Shown: positions 32,111-42,105 of the stretch, piece after piece
Layout of the letters: every line of letters begins with the position of its first letter
Position numbering within the stretch: position 1 is the first letter of the stretch
Source: Corallium rubrum
Taxonomy: Eukaryota > Cnidaria > Anthozoa > Scleralcyonacea > Coralliidae
Direction of reading: 5' to 3'
NCBI GenBank assembly: GCA_964035015.1
Contig: OZ036008.1
Span: 323,001-387,000, forward strand
DNA length: 64,000 nt
Notes under the pieces: generated by a model
Told to the model about the DNA's origin: nothing
Database searches by the model: none
What the model saw: the letters and a program-made list of their open reading frames with translations, nothing else
Made by a program: the position numbers and the translations under genes

Positions 32111-33017
32111 CTCCTCCCCAGGGCGGAAATTCCTTGAGGAGATTGAGCAACGACATGTCCGATTACAGTTTATACTATGTTTTCATGTCCTTTTCAAGTT
32201 CTTGACGAGTTGAACTAAACATAATTTGGCTATAGGCCTTTCATAGGTTCCTTTTGCAGTTTTAAACTTGACTTTACGGACGAGACCATCACTTCCTGGT
32301 TGTACTTCTTCGATCAATGCCAACTGCCATTCAGCTCTCTTCGTCTTTGGATCTATCTCCGGCACGAGGTCCCCCGACTGTAGATTCTTTCTTTCTCTAT
32401 ACCACTTGTTTCTGGGTAGAAGGTTTGGGGCAAAGTACTTCATCCAGCACTGCCAAAATTGGTATACTCTCTTCTGGATGCTTCTTGTGAGGTTTCTTGG
32501 GTTGACAATCTCTTCTACCTCAGGTTGTGGTACTCCATGATTTGGACCAATGATTAAGTCGTTTGGAGTGATTGGTGGGGCTTCCCAAATATTGTCGGAT
32601 GCTGGATATAGGGGTCTGGAGTTGACCACATAGCCGACTTCTGCCAAGAAGGTTCTCCACTGCTCCTCTGTATATGTCACCATCTTGCACGTGCTTTCCA
32701 GTGCTCTTCTCACCGACTTTATCAAAGATTCAACGACACCATTCATATGACTAGCCTTTGGGATATTCCAGATCCATTGGAAGGTGGTCCCAGCTTCCTC
32801 AAGCTTAGATTTAACCTTTGTCATGTCCCAGTTTTCCACCATGTCACGCTATCTGCGTGACATGGTGCACCGACGAAGTTGGTCCCTCGATCCGACCATA
32901 CCAATCTGGGGTGTCCTCTGATGGAGGCAAATCTTCTGAAAGCCACCAAAAACGTATCGGTGGACTTGTCCGTACAAAGTTCGAGGTGGATCGCTCTGCT
33001 TGTCATGCACGTGAATA

Positions 33018-34111
33018 TACTAGAAATACATTAATGCAACAACCCCTCGTTCGCTTTTATTAAATGCTTTTTTGAAACACCCACCATGATTTAAAATAAG
33101 CACTCCTGATATACAACCAATATAAAAACAAACAGATTTTAAAACAAATGATAATCCTCGAGATAAATATAGAATTTATGGATAGGATGACTAACTGATT
33201 TAATAAAAGTTGAACATATCAAAGCAAAACTTAGATCTGGTTGTAAAAAATATATTGTTTTAATAGGAGGATTCAAAGGGATTATTTTTAGCAAGCACTT
33301 AAATGGCTCATGGCTTCCCTATGTGGCTATGTATACATGTTTTGCAAAGGCAGAATTAAAAGTTAACATCTCAAAATTACATTTATAATAGAGTCTGAGA
33401 TAAAAACAATTCAGTAGAATCGGATCCAAGAAAGAAGTATTAAACAGACCACGTTTCAGTCAAAAATTTGGAAATACAGCAAAAAAAAATCGCCAAAGCC
33501 CATGCAAAGTCAATCAATGACATCAACATAACTACATAAGCTTATAAAGGGAGTGTTTTAAGTTAGCTTTAGTTAAGCTGACTTATGGTTTGGACGAGCA
33601 AAGGGAAAGCAGGAAAACGTGAAGCTTTATACTGTTTAGATTATTAAGACAACAAGAATCCTACCGTTTATAACTTTAAAATGATTTGACCACTGAGTGA
33701 CCACAACCACTGCAATTCAGATCGAGTTTTGTTTACCATACGGCGTTTGGTTTCTTCAAGTTCTCTGGTTTCGCTTCAAGATATATTAAACCGGCCGTTT
33801 GTATCCTTTACTTCGTTGTTCTCTTTTATTATTTAAGTAGAACAGGCTCCATTTCGTTAAACGAAAGCAAAATACTGACAGCTTTTATAATAGTTTTCTT
33901 CGTCGCTAGTCACCAGTGTCCAACTATTCTTTCCGCGTGACACCGTACCAAACATATATACATACAAACAAACAAATAAATAAATAAACTATGTCCCAGA
34001 TTTCGTCTCCCTCGCTTTTTCTACACGCGTGTAAAATGGACTCCACGCGTGTCGAGATTAGCACCCTCACCGGGCTCCGGGCCTTCGGCCCGTCGCCCGG
34101 CTCGGGGACAA
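33018..34111. mobile_element. unclassified ~1.1-kb repeat (R1), copy 1, inside BEL integrase
   Basis: It begins ACTAGAAATACATTAATGCA and ends CACGCGTGTCGAGATTAGCA...GGGGACAA. A second copy with the same ends lies at 43012-44431. The GC-rich right end includes a hairpin (GGGCTCCGGGCCTTCGGCCC). It has no TIRs, no clear target duplication and no open frame of note. The family is unknown; a SINE-, Helitron- or other non-autonomous origin is possible. Confidence 0.6.
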
Positions 34112-35507
34112 CACCACGCTTCCTTGATGGTCTTCCGTCCAATCTTTATTTCGAAGGGCCCAAAAAGATACAAGGCGGTGTTCGCGAAAGCTGGTTGATT
34201 GACTCCGGTTCAATAACTTGGCAACTGTCCCAGAAGCTGTTGACACCTTCTTCGGCGCATCTTCCTGCAAGCGATGCAGCTTCTGACAAGGAACTTTGCC
34301 ATATCTCGGAGTCCAATCACCCAGTATCTCTGACGGATCTCTGCCACTAAACGCTTATAGCCACAGTGTCCTACCATCTGATGATGATGTTCCAGGAGCA
34401 GTTTGACCAGAGGGTGGCTTTTTGGCAGTATCGTTGGGTTTCTCATTTCTTGAGGTAGGTCACGGATATTCTCCAGTCTACCACTGGCTTTCCAGATGCC
34501 ATCGTTGTCTAGGAATGGGCTGAGGTTCTGTATCCGCTTGAAGTCCAAATTCATATCAGCTTGCACCATCTTGATCAACCGTCTCTCGGCATCCTGAATT
34601 TCTTCAATGGAAATTGGGCCCGTGATATTCTCTTTACGAAGTAAATTTCGAGTTGCCCTTGCTGTTAACGCTACCAATCTTCTGGCTTTGCGAAAGCTTG
34701 ATGATTTCGACAATACTCTTTCTAAAACTTCTTTAGTATCTTCATTGATTTCAGTGACTACTGCAGCAGTCACCAGCCTCTCTTCCAATTCCCTTGTATT
34801 CTCGGGAACTTCTCGTCTGCTGGGAATCTCTCTCAGGTGACTTCGACAATAATCCGTTGACGCTTCCCGGAGTACCTGTATTTTCCCCATCCTTTCTGGC
34901 CTTTGACTTGGTCTTGATCTTCCTTTCTGGATCTGGCTGCAATTTCGAAGCTTTCTTGGTTGCTCTCTCACTTTCGAAAGTTGGCCAATCGCTCTCTGGT
35001 TGCTGGATGAATTGTGGACCTTGGTGCCATGTCTGAAGTTCTTCTGGTTTGATTCCTCTGGTAAGTGCGTCTGCTGGGTTCTCTTCGGAGGTAATGTATT
35101 GCCAGATCTCTTTCGGATGACTTTCTTGTATCTCGGCAACCCTAGCACTCACAAACGGTTTGAACTCCATAGGAGGACTCTTGATCCACGACAAGACGGT
35201 TGTGGAGTCACACCAGAACTTCCTTTCAAAGTTGATCGCCAAGGCACGCCCTACCTCGGTTACTAATCGGATCAGCACCACACAGCCCATTAACTCCAGT
35301 CTTGGGATGGTTTTCCTCTTTAGTGGAGCAACTAAAGGCTTTGCTGCTACGAAGGTGCAACTGAACTTCCCGTCTGCCAACTTCCAACGGAGGAAGACTG
35401 CTCCACCATACCCAGTTCACCTCCATCGGAGAATCCATGAAGCTGTGGAGATCCTACTGCTCCTTCTGGTTTCAAGAATTTGTCAAGGCTGATGTTAAGA
35501 ACCGTGT

Positions 35508-36758
35508 TCATTTTCTCGCAGTTCTTTTGCCATTTTGACTGTTCCTCTGAGGGTAGCAACTCGTCCCATCCATATCCGCTGCCCATAACTCTTGTAGGTG
35601 GATGCGAAATTGAATTGACACCGGTGCAACTATACCCATTGGATCCCATAATTGGGAGACTAGGCTGAGAACTTTCCTCTTGGTACACAGACTGAGATCT
35701 GCGGTTATTTCATCCTTCTTCAAAGCCAAACAATCTTTCTTCGTGTCCCATTGATGGCCCAGCAGGTTGACGGGATTCTCACTTGGATCTTGGTCGACGT
35801 TTGGATGATTACTATGCCAAGCTTTGATGGAAAACTGTTCTTTGTTCAGGATTACGTTTATGCTGTTGATTACTTCCCTGACTTCGTTAGGCTTTGATCC
35901 TGATCCAACGATATCGTCGACATACGCGTGTTCCTTCAAAATTCTCGATGCCTCTGGCCATTCTTCTTTAGCTCTATCTGCTAGAAGGTTAATGGCGTTG
36001 ATGGCAAGGTCTGGGGCTGGTTTGTCCCCGAAGCTGAGAGGGACCCATTGGTATACATCTGGTTCTCTGCTTGCATCCCCATCCCTCCACAGGAATCTAT
36101 GATACCTTTGGTCTCCCGGATGTACAGCAATCTGATTAAACATCTTCGCTATGTCTCCGGCGAAAGCAACCTTCTCCTCTCTCCAACCAACTAAAACATC
36201 GAAAAGAGAGTTTAGCAGACATGGACCTTTCTCCAGGGCATCGTTGAGTGACACACCATCTACTTTGGCTGCTGAATCGAAAACCAATCTGATTTTGGTG
36301 GTCGTGTCTGGAGTTTCTACTTCACTAATCGGTAGGTACCAGGCTGGCTCTTCTGGCTTTACTGTGTTGGGTGGAAGCTTGATCACCACTTTCCTATCCA
36401 CCAAAGCTCTTACTTCTTCATTGAATGCCTGCAGTCGGTCTTTCTTTCTCAGTTGTCTTTCTTTGGACTCCATTCGTTGATAGGCCATAGACCAGCTGCT
36501 CGGTAGGTTTGGATGTCCTTGTTTCCAGGGCATCTTCACCTCTACTCGCCCATTCTCAAGCACTTTGGTTGATTCTTTAACTTGTCGGATAAAAGCACAT
36601 TCTCGCATCTCTTCTTCGGAGCACACACAGTACATAGTGGGCTTAATTCTAATTTGATCCTGAAACAATAATCGCTTGAGGTCACTGTTCGTCGTCTCTT
36701 CATCTAAAACCTCTACAGCATGAACTTCTGCAACGCCTTCACCCTCAATTCGACCCAA
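35508..36758 (-). CDS. BEL/Pao reverse transcriptase region
   Basis: About 415 residues in the fossil, with a Pao-type polymerase: IRLVFDSAAKVDGVSLND, LLNSLFDVLVGWREEKVAF, FAGDIAKMFNQIAVHPGD, YQWVPLSFGDKPAPDLAI and AYVDDIVGSG (catalytic YVDD). The RNase H and integrase zinc region continue at about 34210-35500, and the integrase core and tail at about 32183-33010. It copies the RNA genome into DNA inside the particle. Confidence 0.88.
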   Translation of the reverse strand: MGRIEGEGVAEVHAVEVLDEETTNSDLKRLLFQDQIRIKPTMYCVCSEEEMRECAFIRQVKESTKVLENGRVEVKMPWKQGHPNLPSSWSMAYQRMESKERQLRKKDRLQAFNEEVRALVDRKVVIKLPPNTVKPEEPAWYLPISEVETPDTTTKIRLVFDSAAKVDGVSLNDALEKGPCLLNSLFDVLVGWREEKVAFAGDIAKMFNQIAVHPGDQRYHRFLWRDGDASREPDVYQWVPLSFGDKPAPDLAINAINLLADRAKEEWPEASRILKEHAYVDDIVGSGSKPNEVREVINSINVILNKEQFSIKAWHSNHPNVDQDPSENPVNLLGHQWDTKKDCLALKKDEITADLSLCTKRKVLSLVSQLWDPMGIVAPVSIQFRIHLQELWAADMDGTSCYPQRNSQNGKRTARK

Positions 36759-38512
36759 GACCGACCATCCAAAAATATTCTTTTTTGCAATTGACTCTCC
36801 AGGGTTCCAGCCAAAACTTTGTAGTCATGATGTACTTCAGGTAAGTCAGTCCCCAGGAGAACATCCACTGGTCCCCCACGAATATGTAGATCTTCAACAA
36901 TGCCGAATAAATGTGGGAGTCGGGTTACTGCCCCCTTTGAAACTGTCTTCGCTCCTTGGCAGGGCTTCTTGACAGAATAGGCTTTAACCGTAAAAACTAT
37001 ATCATCATCAAAACAGGGTGAAATCTTTAAGTCAACCACAGCCGAATTTTCAATCTTTACTCCACCTCCAGCTACGTGCATTTTCATCCGTCTTGTTTCT
37101 CCTACTAGTCCGAGCTTCTCTGAAAATTCTTTTCGAACCAGGGTTTGGTTGGAGCCACTGTCAATCATCGCAAGACCTTCAGTTGGAACAACTGTTACAT
37201 CTTGTACTTTTATCTTCTGAACTGGAACATGTGCCATCCCCGAAGTGTTAATGTTTATCGTACCCACATTGTTGGTTTCTCCACTAGCTTGATGTTGTCC
37301 ATTTGGATTGAATGAAGGTGCTTTTGGATTCAATGTTGCATCAGGATCTACTTTATTTGTATGAAGTAGATAATGATGTGGTCTCCCACAGTCGCCCACA
37401 TTGCAGGCCTTCCTGGTGCATTGGTGGTGTTCATGACCATTTCTCAGGCATTTCTTGCATCGCTTTGACTTTATCACTGCATCCCATCTTTCTTTTATCT
37501 TCATTTTCTTGAAGGCAGGGCAGATAGCAAACCCGTGAGGTTGAGAACAACCAAGAGAACAACTCAGATCACTTTCATTTCCAGGATCCACATTAGCAGC
37601 GTTGACTCCCCCTTTCAAGGATTTCTGGTCGACGGGACAGAGAGACATCAGCTTAGCCTCTTGTTCCAGGTATTCCAACAGGGTCTCCAAACTCTCAGGC
37701 GTTTTGGTAATAATCATGCTGCGCGAGTAAGCTCTTTGATCTTCTGAAGCCAATTTCGCTAGAATATCTACAAAGATGTATTGACTCTGGATTTCCTCAG
37801 TTGCCCCAACATCTTCCATTCGTAGCATAAACCCACGAATTGTGGCCACAAAGCCTCTGATTGATTTTGAATCTTTAACTTTCAAAGATCGCATTGTTTT
37901 AATGTCATTCATCAAAATTCTTATCAACTCTTTGTCGTCACCCAATAATTTGTCGAGGTATTTCCAGATGGGAGTCGTGCTTGTATAATTTTCAATTTCC
38001 AATCTCAATGGAGGTTGAATGGCTTCAATCAGTCTAGCGAGTTGACTGCCTTCATCTTCACTGTTTCTTGTCATGGCTTCGTTGAATAGTCTCTTCCATG
38101 TTCGATGGTTTTTAATATTTCCAGCGAACTGTGGAACTTTAATCCTTTCCAAATTGGACCTCGGTTTGGGTTCTTTCTCCGGGGGTGTCAATGCCGGTTC
38201 CTTTTGGCTCCTTCGATAATCTTCTAGTTTGATTAGCAAAGCACCAAATTCCGTCATGATTTCTTTGATAAAACTGTCGTGTTTGGCAAGTTCTTCTCCC
38301 GCCGCTTGTACTTCGATGATGGTCATCAAATCAGTAATCTGATCGTGAATCTTTCGTACCGCTTTATACTTTGATTTCGCTTCTTCAAACGCATCTTCGA
38401 GACGAGACACAACCGGACTAGCTTTCAACACAACCATAAAGCTTTTGACCTCATCACAGAACTTTTTCTTTGCCGACTCTCGCTTCCGAAGACTCTCTTC
38501 AAGTTTAGACAT
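36713..38512 (-). CDS. BEL/Pao gag-protease region
   Basis: An open frame of about 600 residues in the fossil. An N-terminal coiled-coil-like part (MSKLEESLRKRESAKKK) is followed by the DUF1759-type gag core (IKVPQFAGNIKNHRTWKRLF), then a cysteine-rich region (CSLGCSQPHGFAICPAF, then KRCKKCLRNGHEHHQC) and an aspartic-protease-like DUF1758 part (LAMIDSGSNQTLVRKEF). This is the usual BEL/Pao order; it packages element RNA and matures the polyprotein. The polymerase part follows downstream. Confidence 0.88.
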   Translation of the reverse strand: MSKLEESLRKRESAKKKFCDEVKSFMVVLKASPVVSRLEDAFEEAKSKYKAVRKIHDQITDLMTIIEVQAAGEELAKHDSFIKEIMTEFGALLIKLEDYRRSQKEPALTPPEKEPKPRSNLERIKVPQFAGNIKNHRTWKRLFNEAMTRNSEDEGSQLARLIEAIQPPLRLEIENYTSTTPIWKYLDKLLGDDKELIRILMNDIKTMRSLKVKDSKSIRGFVATIRGFMLRMEDVGATEEIQSQYIFVDILAKLASEDQRAYSRSMIITKTPESLETLLEYLEQEAKLMSLCPVDQKSLKGGVNAANVDPGNESDLSCSLGCSQPHGFAICPAFKKMKIKERWDAVIKSKRCKKCLRNGHEHHQCTRKACNVGDCGRPHHYLLHTNKVDPDATLNPKAPSFNPNGQHQASGETNNVGTININTSGMAHVPVQKIKVQDVTVVPTEGLAMIDSGSNQTLVRKEFSEKLGLVGETRRMKMHVAGGGVKIENSAVVDLKISPCFDDDIVFTVKAYSVKKPCQGAKTVSKGAVTRLPHLFGIVEDLHIRGGPVDVLLGTDLPEVHHDYKVLAGTLESQLQKRIFLDGRSWVELRVKALQKFML

Positions 38513-38687
38513 AGCAATGATGATTCGTGTGTATTTACTTGTATATTCACAAGGTGTCCTTTGAACCTTTTGTGTGCCACTAAATGAACGCGTTCGGAAT
38601 GAACCATTTTCGATTTGGCAGCAAATGTCTCTTCACTCTTCGCCTCGAAGTAAATCCCCGTTTCGTTCGATAGACAATCTATTTGAC

Positions 38688-38944
38688 TGTTGTGGACTCT
38701 ACACAATTCACGCGGACACAGCTACTGTTATAATTCTTTTATTTGTACAGCAAAAAGACAATCACTTTCCAAATATTCGAGAATTTCTTTCTAGTGTCAA
38801 ATAGATGTGAGAACTCGTAGCCATCTTAACACAGAATAATAAACATGTGTCTCTGACGTCATCAACTAGTACTCAGTTTCTCGCGGCGAACTAAACTTAT
38901 TATATAAAGTTATTAAACAATTAAATCTCAAAAAATCCGAAACA
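38688..38944 (-). repeat. 5' LTR of the BEL/Pao element
   Basis: 257 bp, same ends as the partner LTR, followed by the ATACC target duplicate. Confidence 0.95.
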
Positions 38945-38948
38945 ATAC

Positions 38949-39388
38949 CTCTGAAATCAACTGAAGAGCAGGGTACTCTTCCAGAATTGCCTCGACTCTC
39001 TTTGGCTCTTTCAGCAACTGCTGACGACGATGCGAATATGTGAGGTCCATTAATTCTCTGATTAGTGGAAGGTTTCTCTTCGATTTTGTCATCTCCTTGA
39101 TCAGAACTTTCTTATGCTCCTCACAAGTCTCTGGTGGTTCCCCCCCTCAGATAATTGAGGACAATCATAATTGATGTGTTTTCATGATAGCAATTATAAA
39201 GGTCTAAATTTCAGCCCTTGTAATGTTTTTATTTCTTCGCGTTTACAATTTGCCACTCATCTTTTAGTTGTTCAATTTAACCAAACTTGCTTTGCGATCA
39301 TATAAATAGCAATAAGTTATTAAGAATTGCGATATTTTGCCCAATTTACTTGTCTATAAAACTTCGCCGCTCCTTCGTCGTCCGCCAT
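38949..39388 (-). pseudogene. 5' exons of a SAMD3-like cargo gene (in element A)
   Basis: Exon 1 starts at ATG 39388 within AAAATGGCGGACGACG and reads MADDEGAAKFYRQ before a GTAAAT donor. After an intron of about 200 bp, exon 2 (about 39153-38949) encodes PETCEEHKKVLIKEMTKSKR, NLPLIRELMDLTYSHRRQQL and EAILEEYPALQLISE, ending at donor GAG|GTATGC. This matches my memory of the segment (M..TF..RR....) upstream of EYPAL in the sterile-alpha-motif-domain-containing protein 3-like family. The SAM domain itself is not seen. The BEL element's 5-bp duplication (38945-38949) sits across this donor. The function is unknown; the gene probably no longer makes a full product. Confidence 0.5.
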
Positions 39389-39412
39389 TTTGAATTCGAA
39401 AAACGTGTTTAT

Positions 39413-39678
39413 GTGGTGCCAATTTGACACCCAAAATTTAACTCTTAAAATAGGGCTATTTTAGCACTTTCACTTACAGGTAAGGTGTTATTTTAGCACC
39501 TTAAAAAGTGTTAAATATCTAAGGTGCTAAATTTGCACTTTTATACCAACTCACGATTTTATGGTGTTAAATTGGCACCCAAATCGGTGCTAGAATAACA
39601 CTTGTCATTTAGCACCACCACAAGGTGTCGAATTAACACCTATGAAGGTGCTATTATAACACTCTAAAATTAACAGTG
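39413..39678. repeat. right subterminal palindromic repeat array of element A
   Basis: The mirror image of the left array: GTGCCAATTTGACACC, TTTTAGCACTTT, AGGTGTTATTTTAGCACC and similar motifs up to the CAGTG end. Confidence 0.85.
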
Positions 39679-39680
39679 TA

Positions 39681-39979
39681 GTAGAATTTGGAGTAATTCG
39701 TACGCAATTAGACGGATTGTGAGATCGCTGACCCTTCCAACTTGAAGATGTCTTATGGCTATCGCGATACGGTTGAATTATACTAATCAAATTACGGCGA
39801 AGCAAATTTCGTTCTTGAACAAGACGGCCGGCTCTTCTTCCTCGATAACGTGGCCAAAAGGTCTTAAGAAACCCATTACAAATGTTTGGAAGTCGATTGA
39901 AGGCCATTAGGGCTTTTAAAACGTTCGGAAATAGAAAAAAATTACAGAGAGCTAAAAAGTGCAGCCATTCGAGGCGCAT
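39681..39979 (-). CDS. N-terminal part of LINE2 ORF2, beyond element A
   Basis: Starts at ATG 39979 (MRLEWLHFLALCNFF) and reads 99 codons with a basic RYRGRRAGRLVQERN segment before reaching the CAGTG|TA end of element A at 39678. When A is removed and a single TA kept, codon 101 becomes AAT and the frame enters 22280 (NRRGGSLSAY), upstream of the endonuclease. I take this as the N-terminal region of LINE2 ORF2. The basic stretch is typical of that region. Confidence 0.75.
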
Positions 39980-39994
39980 TTACATATCTATGAC

Positions 39995-40085
39995 TCTCCC
40001 CATACCTTTTACCGGTGACATAGGGACATGGTACATCATAACTCTCCCCATACTTTTTACCGGTGACATAGGGACATGGCATAGG
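39995..40085. repeat. two-copy tandem repeat upstream of LINE2
   Basis: Two copies, about 45 bp apart, of ACTCTCCCCATACTTTTTAC and CGGTGACATAGGGACATGG. The position just 5' of LINE2 ORF2 suggests LINE promoter (5' UTR) monomers; this is inference. Confidence 0.6.
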
Positions 40086-40089
40086 GAAA

Positions 40090-40476
40090 ATATAGACAGC
40101 AGCGTCATTAAAGTTATCTTTGATTAACTTTTTATAGTCCAGATTTGCCATTTACTTCCGTAAAAAGCCTAAAAATGAGTACTTACGAACAAAAACAAAG
40201 ATTTGCCATTCTTCAGCTCTCCCCAGTACTTTTTTTTTTGGCAGAGCAAAAATTTTTCTGGGATTTTCTTGTTAAAAAATATTTTCTAGTTGAAAATAAA
40301 GTGTATTTCCTTTAAAAAGTGCCATAAAACATGCCATTTAATTGTGTGATTAATCGGTGCAAAAGTTAATGGGTTATTTGTAGCGATGACAAAGAAAACA
40401 AGCCATACATTTCTTTTCACAGGTGTTTATTTTGTATTCAACAATCTAGCAATAATACACCATAATAGCAAATAAT
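40090..40476. other. no gene seen
   Basis: AT-rich sequence, possibly the remaining LINE2 5' UTR at its left edge. Nothing else is recognised. Confidence 0.35.
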
Positions 40477-40480
40477 TTAA

Positions 40481-41075
40481 CTCTTCCCTGTCCTGGGTGC
40501 ACTTTGGTATTTTATTTAATAGTTGAGTCGGTTTTCTTTGTTCTTTCTAGAGCTGAGCTGTATCTACGATATATCCCAAGAGAACCGATAATTAAAAATT
40601 CAAGGTGCTGTATATAGATATTGCCCTTGGTCAACAGGACAATATCTAGATACCACCATGGTCAACAGGGCAATGTATAGTAATTATATGTTGTTTCGAA
40701 AACCTCCTCAACTATTAAATAAGTCCAACCTCGTCCCCAGGGCCTGTTGCCCTGTGGCCCTGGGGGAGGTTGGACTTATTTAATAGTTGAGGAGGTTTTC
40801 GAAAAAACATATAATTACTATATATTGCCCTGTTGACCAAGGCGGTGTCTAGATATTGTCCTGTTGACCAAGGGTAATATCTATATACAGCACCTTGAAT
40901 ATTTAGTCAGTTAATTACCTCGAACCTCGGCTTTTATCCAAATAAACCCCTGTGGCCCCTAGGGCTGTATTTGGCTAAAAGCCTCGGTTCTCGGTAATTA
41001 ACTCTTTCTTATTCTGACTATGGTAATGCCAGACAATTTTACTCACCTCTGGAAAAGCCCTTAGACAGGAAAGAA
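40481..41075. mobile_element. TTAA-flanked MITE containing a nested foldback
   Basis: TTAA lies on both sides (40477-40480, 41076-41079). Imperfect terminal inverted repeats are CTCTTCCCTGTCCTGGG (left) and TTCTTTCCTGTCTAAGG (right, inverted). TTAA targets point to piggyBac or Kolobok. The interior contains two more inverted repeats: a long foldback (about 40600-40905) and GTTAATTACCTCGAACCTCG / CGGTAATTAAC (40912-40998). No coding sequence. Confidence 0.6.
40600..40905. repeat. foldback with ~145-bp arms
   Basis: CAAGGTGCTGTATATAGATA... pairs with ...TATCTATATACAGCACCTTG across a GC-rich loop (CCCAGGGCCTGTTGCCCTG) near 40740-40770. The arms are about 90-95% complementary. Confidence 0.85.
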
Positions 41076-41395
41076 TTAAACAAATATAATGAAGGTGATT
41101 CATTTAGTATGTACACAAAGAACAATAGGAATTATATTAAAATAACAATAGATGTACACCTTTGTTAAACCTGGCCCCACTGCATATATATTACATGGTT
41201 GCCCAAATACCAAGCTGAAAAAATATACATTTAGCTATACACAAATAGCAATTTAATTACACCTTTTCATTTTTCATAACAATGTAGATTCCTCTCAAAG
41301 AAAGGTTCTACTTAAGAAGTGGGAGAATGTTGTTGGGAGAATAAAAAACCTTGGGAAAGTATAGGAAAGCAACATGATATAGTTTGATTTGCAGC

Positions 41396-41754
41396 AATGA
41401 TTTCAAAAGATTAGATTGTACTAATTCCTCCATCAGCAAATGGGACCTGCAAGTTAAAAAAAAGAGAGTACCATCAGTATTTTCAACATCAAAACCTACC
41501 AATCACGGCATGTCAGAAGCAGTAAGAAAGCGACTAGGGCTTCCCCCAAAACATCCACTGCCCCAAAGGTCATGTGCCAAGATACTTATGCAAGAAAAGC
41601 ACCATCACAGAAGGAAGCACCATCACAGAAGGAAGCACCATCACAGAAGGAAGCACCATCACAGAAGGAAGTACCATGACAGAAGGAAACACCATCACAG
41701 AAGGAAAGACCATCACAGAAGGAAGCACCATAAAGATCATAATTGGAAGAAAAA
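41396..41754 (+). CDS. possible exon with 18-bp coding repeat, unknown
   Basis: A TTGATTTGCAG acceptor-like site precedes an open plus-strand frame: SNDFKRLDCTNSSISKWDLQ, VKKKRVPSVFSTSKPTNHGM, SEAVRKRLGLPPKHPLPQRS. It then enters eight imperfect 18-bp units (ACCATCACAGAAGGAAGC) that encode HHHRRK. All three frames are open across the array, so only the first 60 codons are evidence. I do not recognise the protein. A poly-C run follows at 41808-41823. Confidence 0.3.
41598..41735. repeat. 18-bp minisatellite
   Basis: Eight head-to-tail imperfect copies of ACCATCACAGAAGGAAGC, with TACC, GACC and AAAC variants. Confidence 0.9.
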
Positions 41755-42105
41755 TTAAGAAAAAACAAACAAACTTAATTTACAACAGCAACTAAGGAGG
41801 TAACCTCCCCCCCCCCCCCCCCCAACTAGATAACATGAAAAACATACCTGCCCGTTTAAAGAAAAACTGATAATTAGTACAGAAGGAGAATGCAAAGATG
41901 GTAAAAGCATCACCAACCACAAGCTAAAGAGCAAGATGATACTGGGAGCCTGGAGGTCTGTCATCACTCATCACTTTCTGATCGAATGTGATAGAACTAT
42001 AGAAGACGCAATCTGATGAAATTTATTAATGAAATGTACTTGCAGAATGGAAATACATGTACATACAGTAAATACAAGCCAAGCGACCGACACCAGCTCA
42101 CCAAG

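Larger units (their letters stand above)
31854..38944 (-). mobile_element. BEL/Pao LTR retrotransposon fossil inserted in element A
   Basis: Two 257-bp LTRs (31854-32110 and 38688-38944) differ at about seven positions. They are flanked by the 5-bp duplication ATACC (31849-31853, 38945-38949). A purine tract (minus strand CTGGGGAGGAG) precedes the 3' LTR. The parts on the minus strand are gag with a CCHC/Zn region, an aspartic protease, reverse transcriptase, RNase H and integrase, in BEL/Pao order. An unclassified 1.1-kb repeat (33018-34111) is inserted in integrase. The element is otherwise full length but broken, with a handful of breaks. LTR divergence near 3% suggests a fairly recent insertion. 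Confidence 0.92.
22283..39678. mobile_element. Element A: CACTA-like (CMC) transposon with a cargo gene
   Basis: The termini are CACTGTTAATTTCAGGGTG (left) and the inverted CACTGTTAATTTTAGAGTG (right), flanked by TA on both sides (22281-22282 and 39679-39680). Subterminal regions 22290-22520 and 39413-39670 are arrays of short palindromic motifs of the type GGTGCTAAAATAGCACC in both orientations, a hallmark of CACTA (En/Spm) elements. It carries one gene, minus strand, resembling SAMD3-like proteins. Nested insertions (BEL at 31854-38944, element B at 22844-30900) account for most of its length; the bare element is about 2.24 kb. No transposase is seen, so it is non-autonomous. The TA duplication is shorter than the usual 3 bp of plant CACTA but fits animal CMC types. 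Confidence 0.75.
19477..39990 (-). mobile_element. LINE2: near-complete LINE split by the 17.4-kb element A
   Basis: A minus-strand CR1/Jockey-like LINE. The 5' part is at about 39681-39990 and the rest at 19477-22282; CACTA-like element A occupies 22283-39678. With A and one TA removed, the frame runs through the junction (...NSTNRRGGSLSAY...). It carries the ORF2 N-terminal region, endonuclease, polymerase and a 3' UTR with (ATCT/ATCC)n tail. It has only one frameshift and one stop, so it is fairly young. Any ORF1 or 5' UTR would lie to the right of 39980, where a short tandem repeat is found. Confidence 0.85.

Noticed and set aside
36151-36480. Plus-strand frames opposite BEL polymerase
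   Set aside because: Shadows of the minus-strand pol; no independent coding signal.
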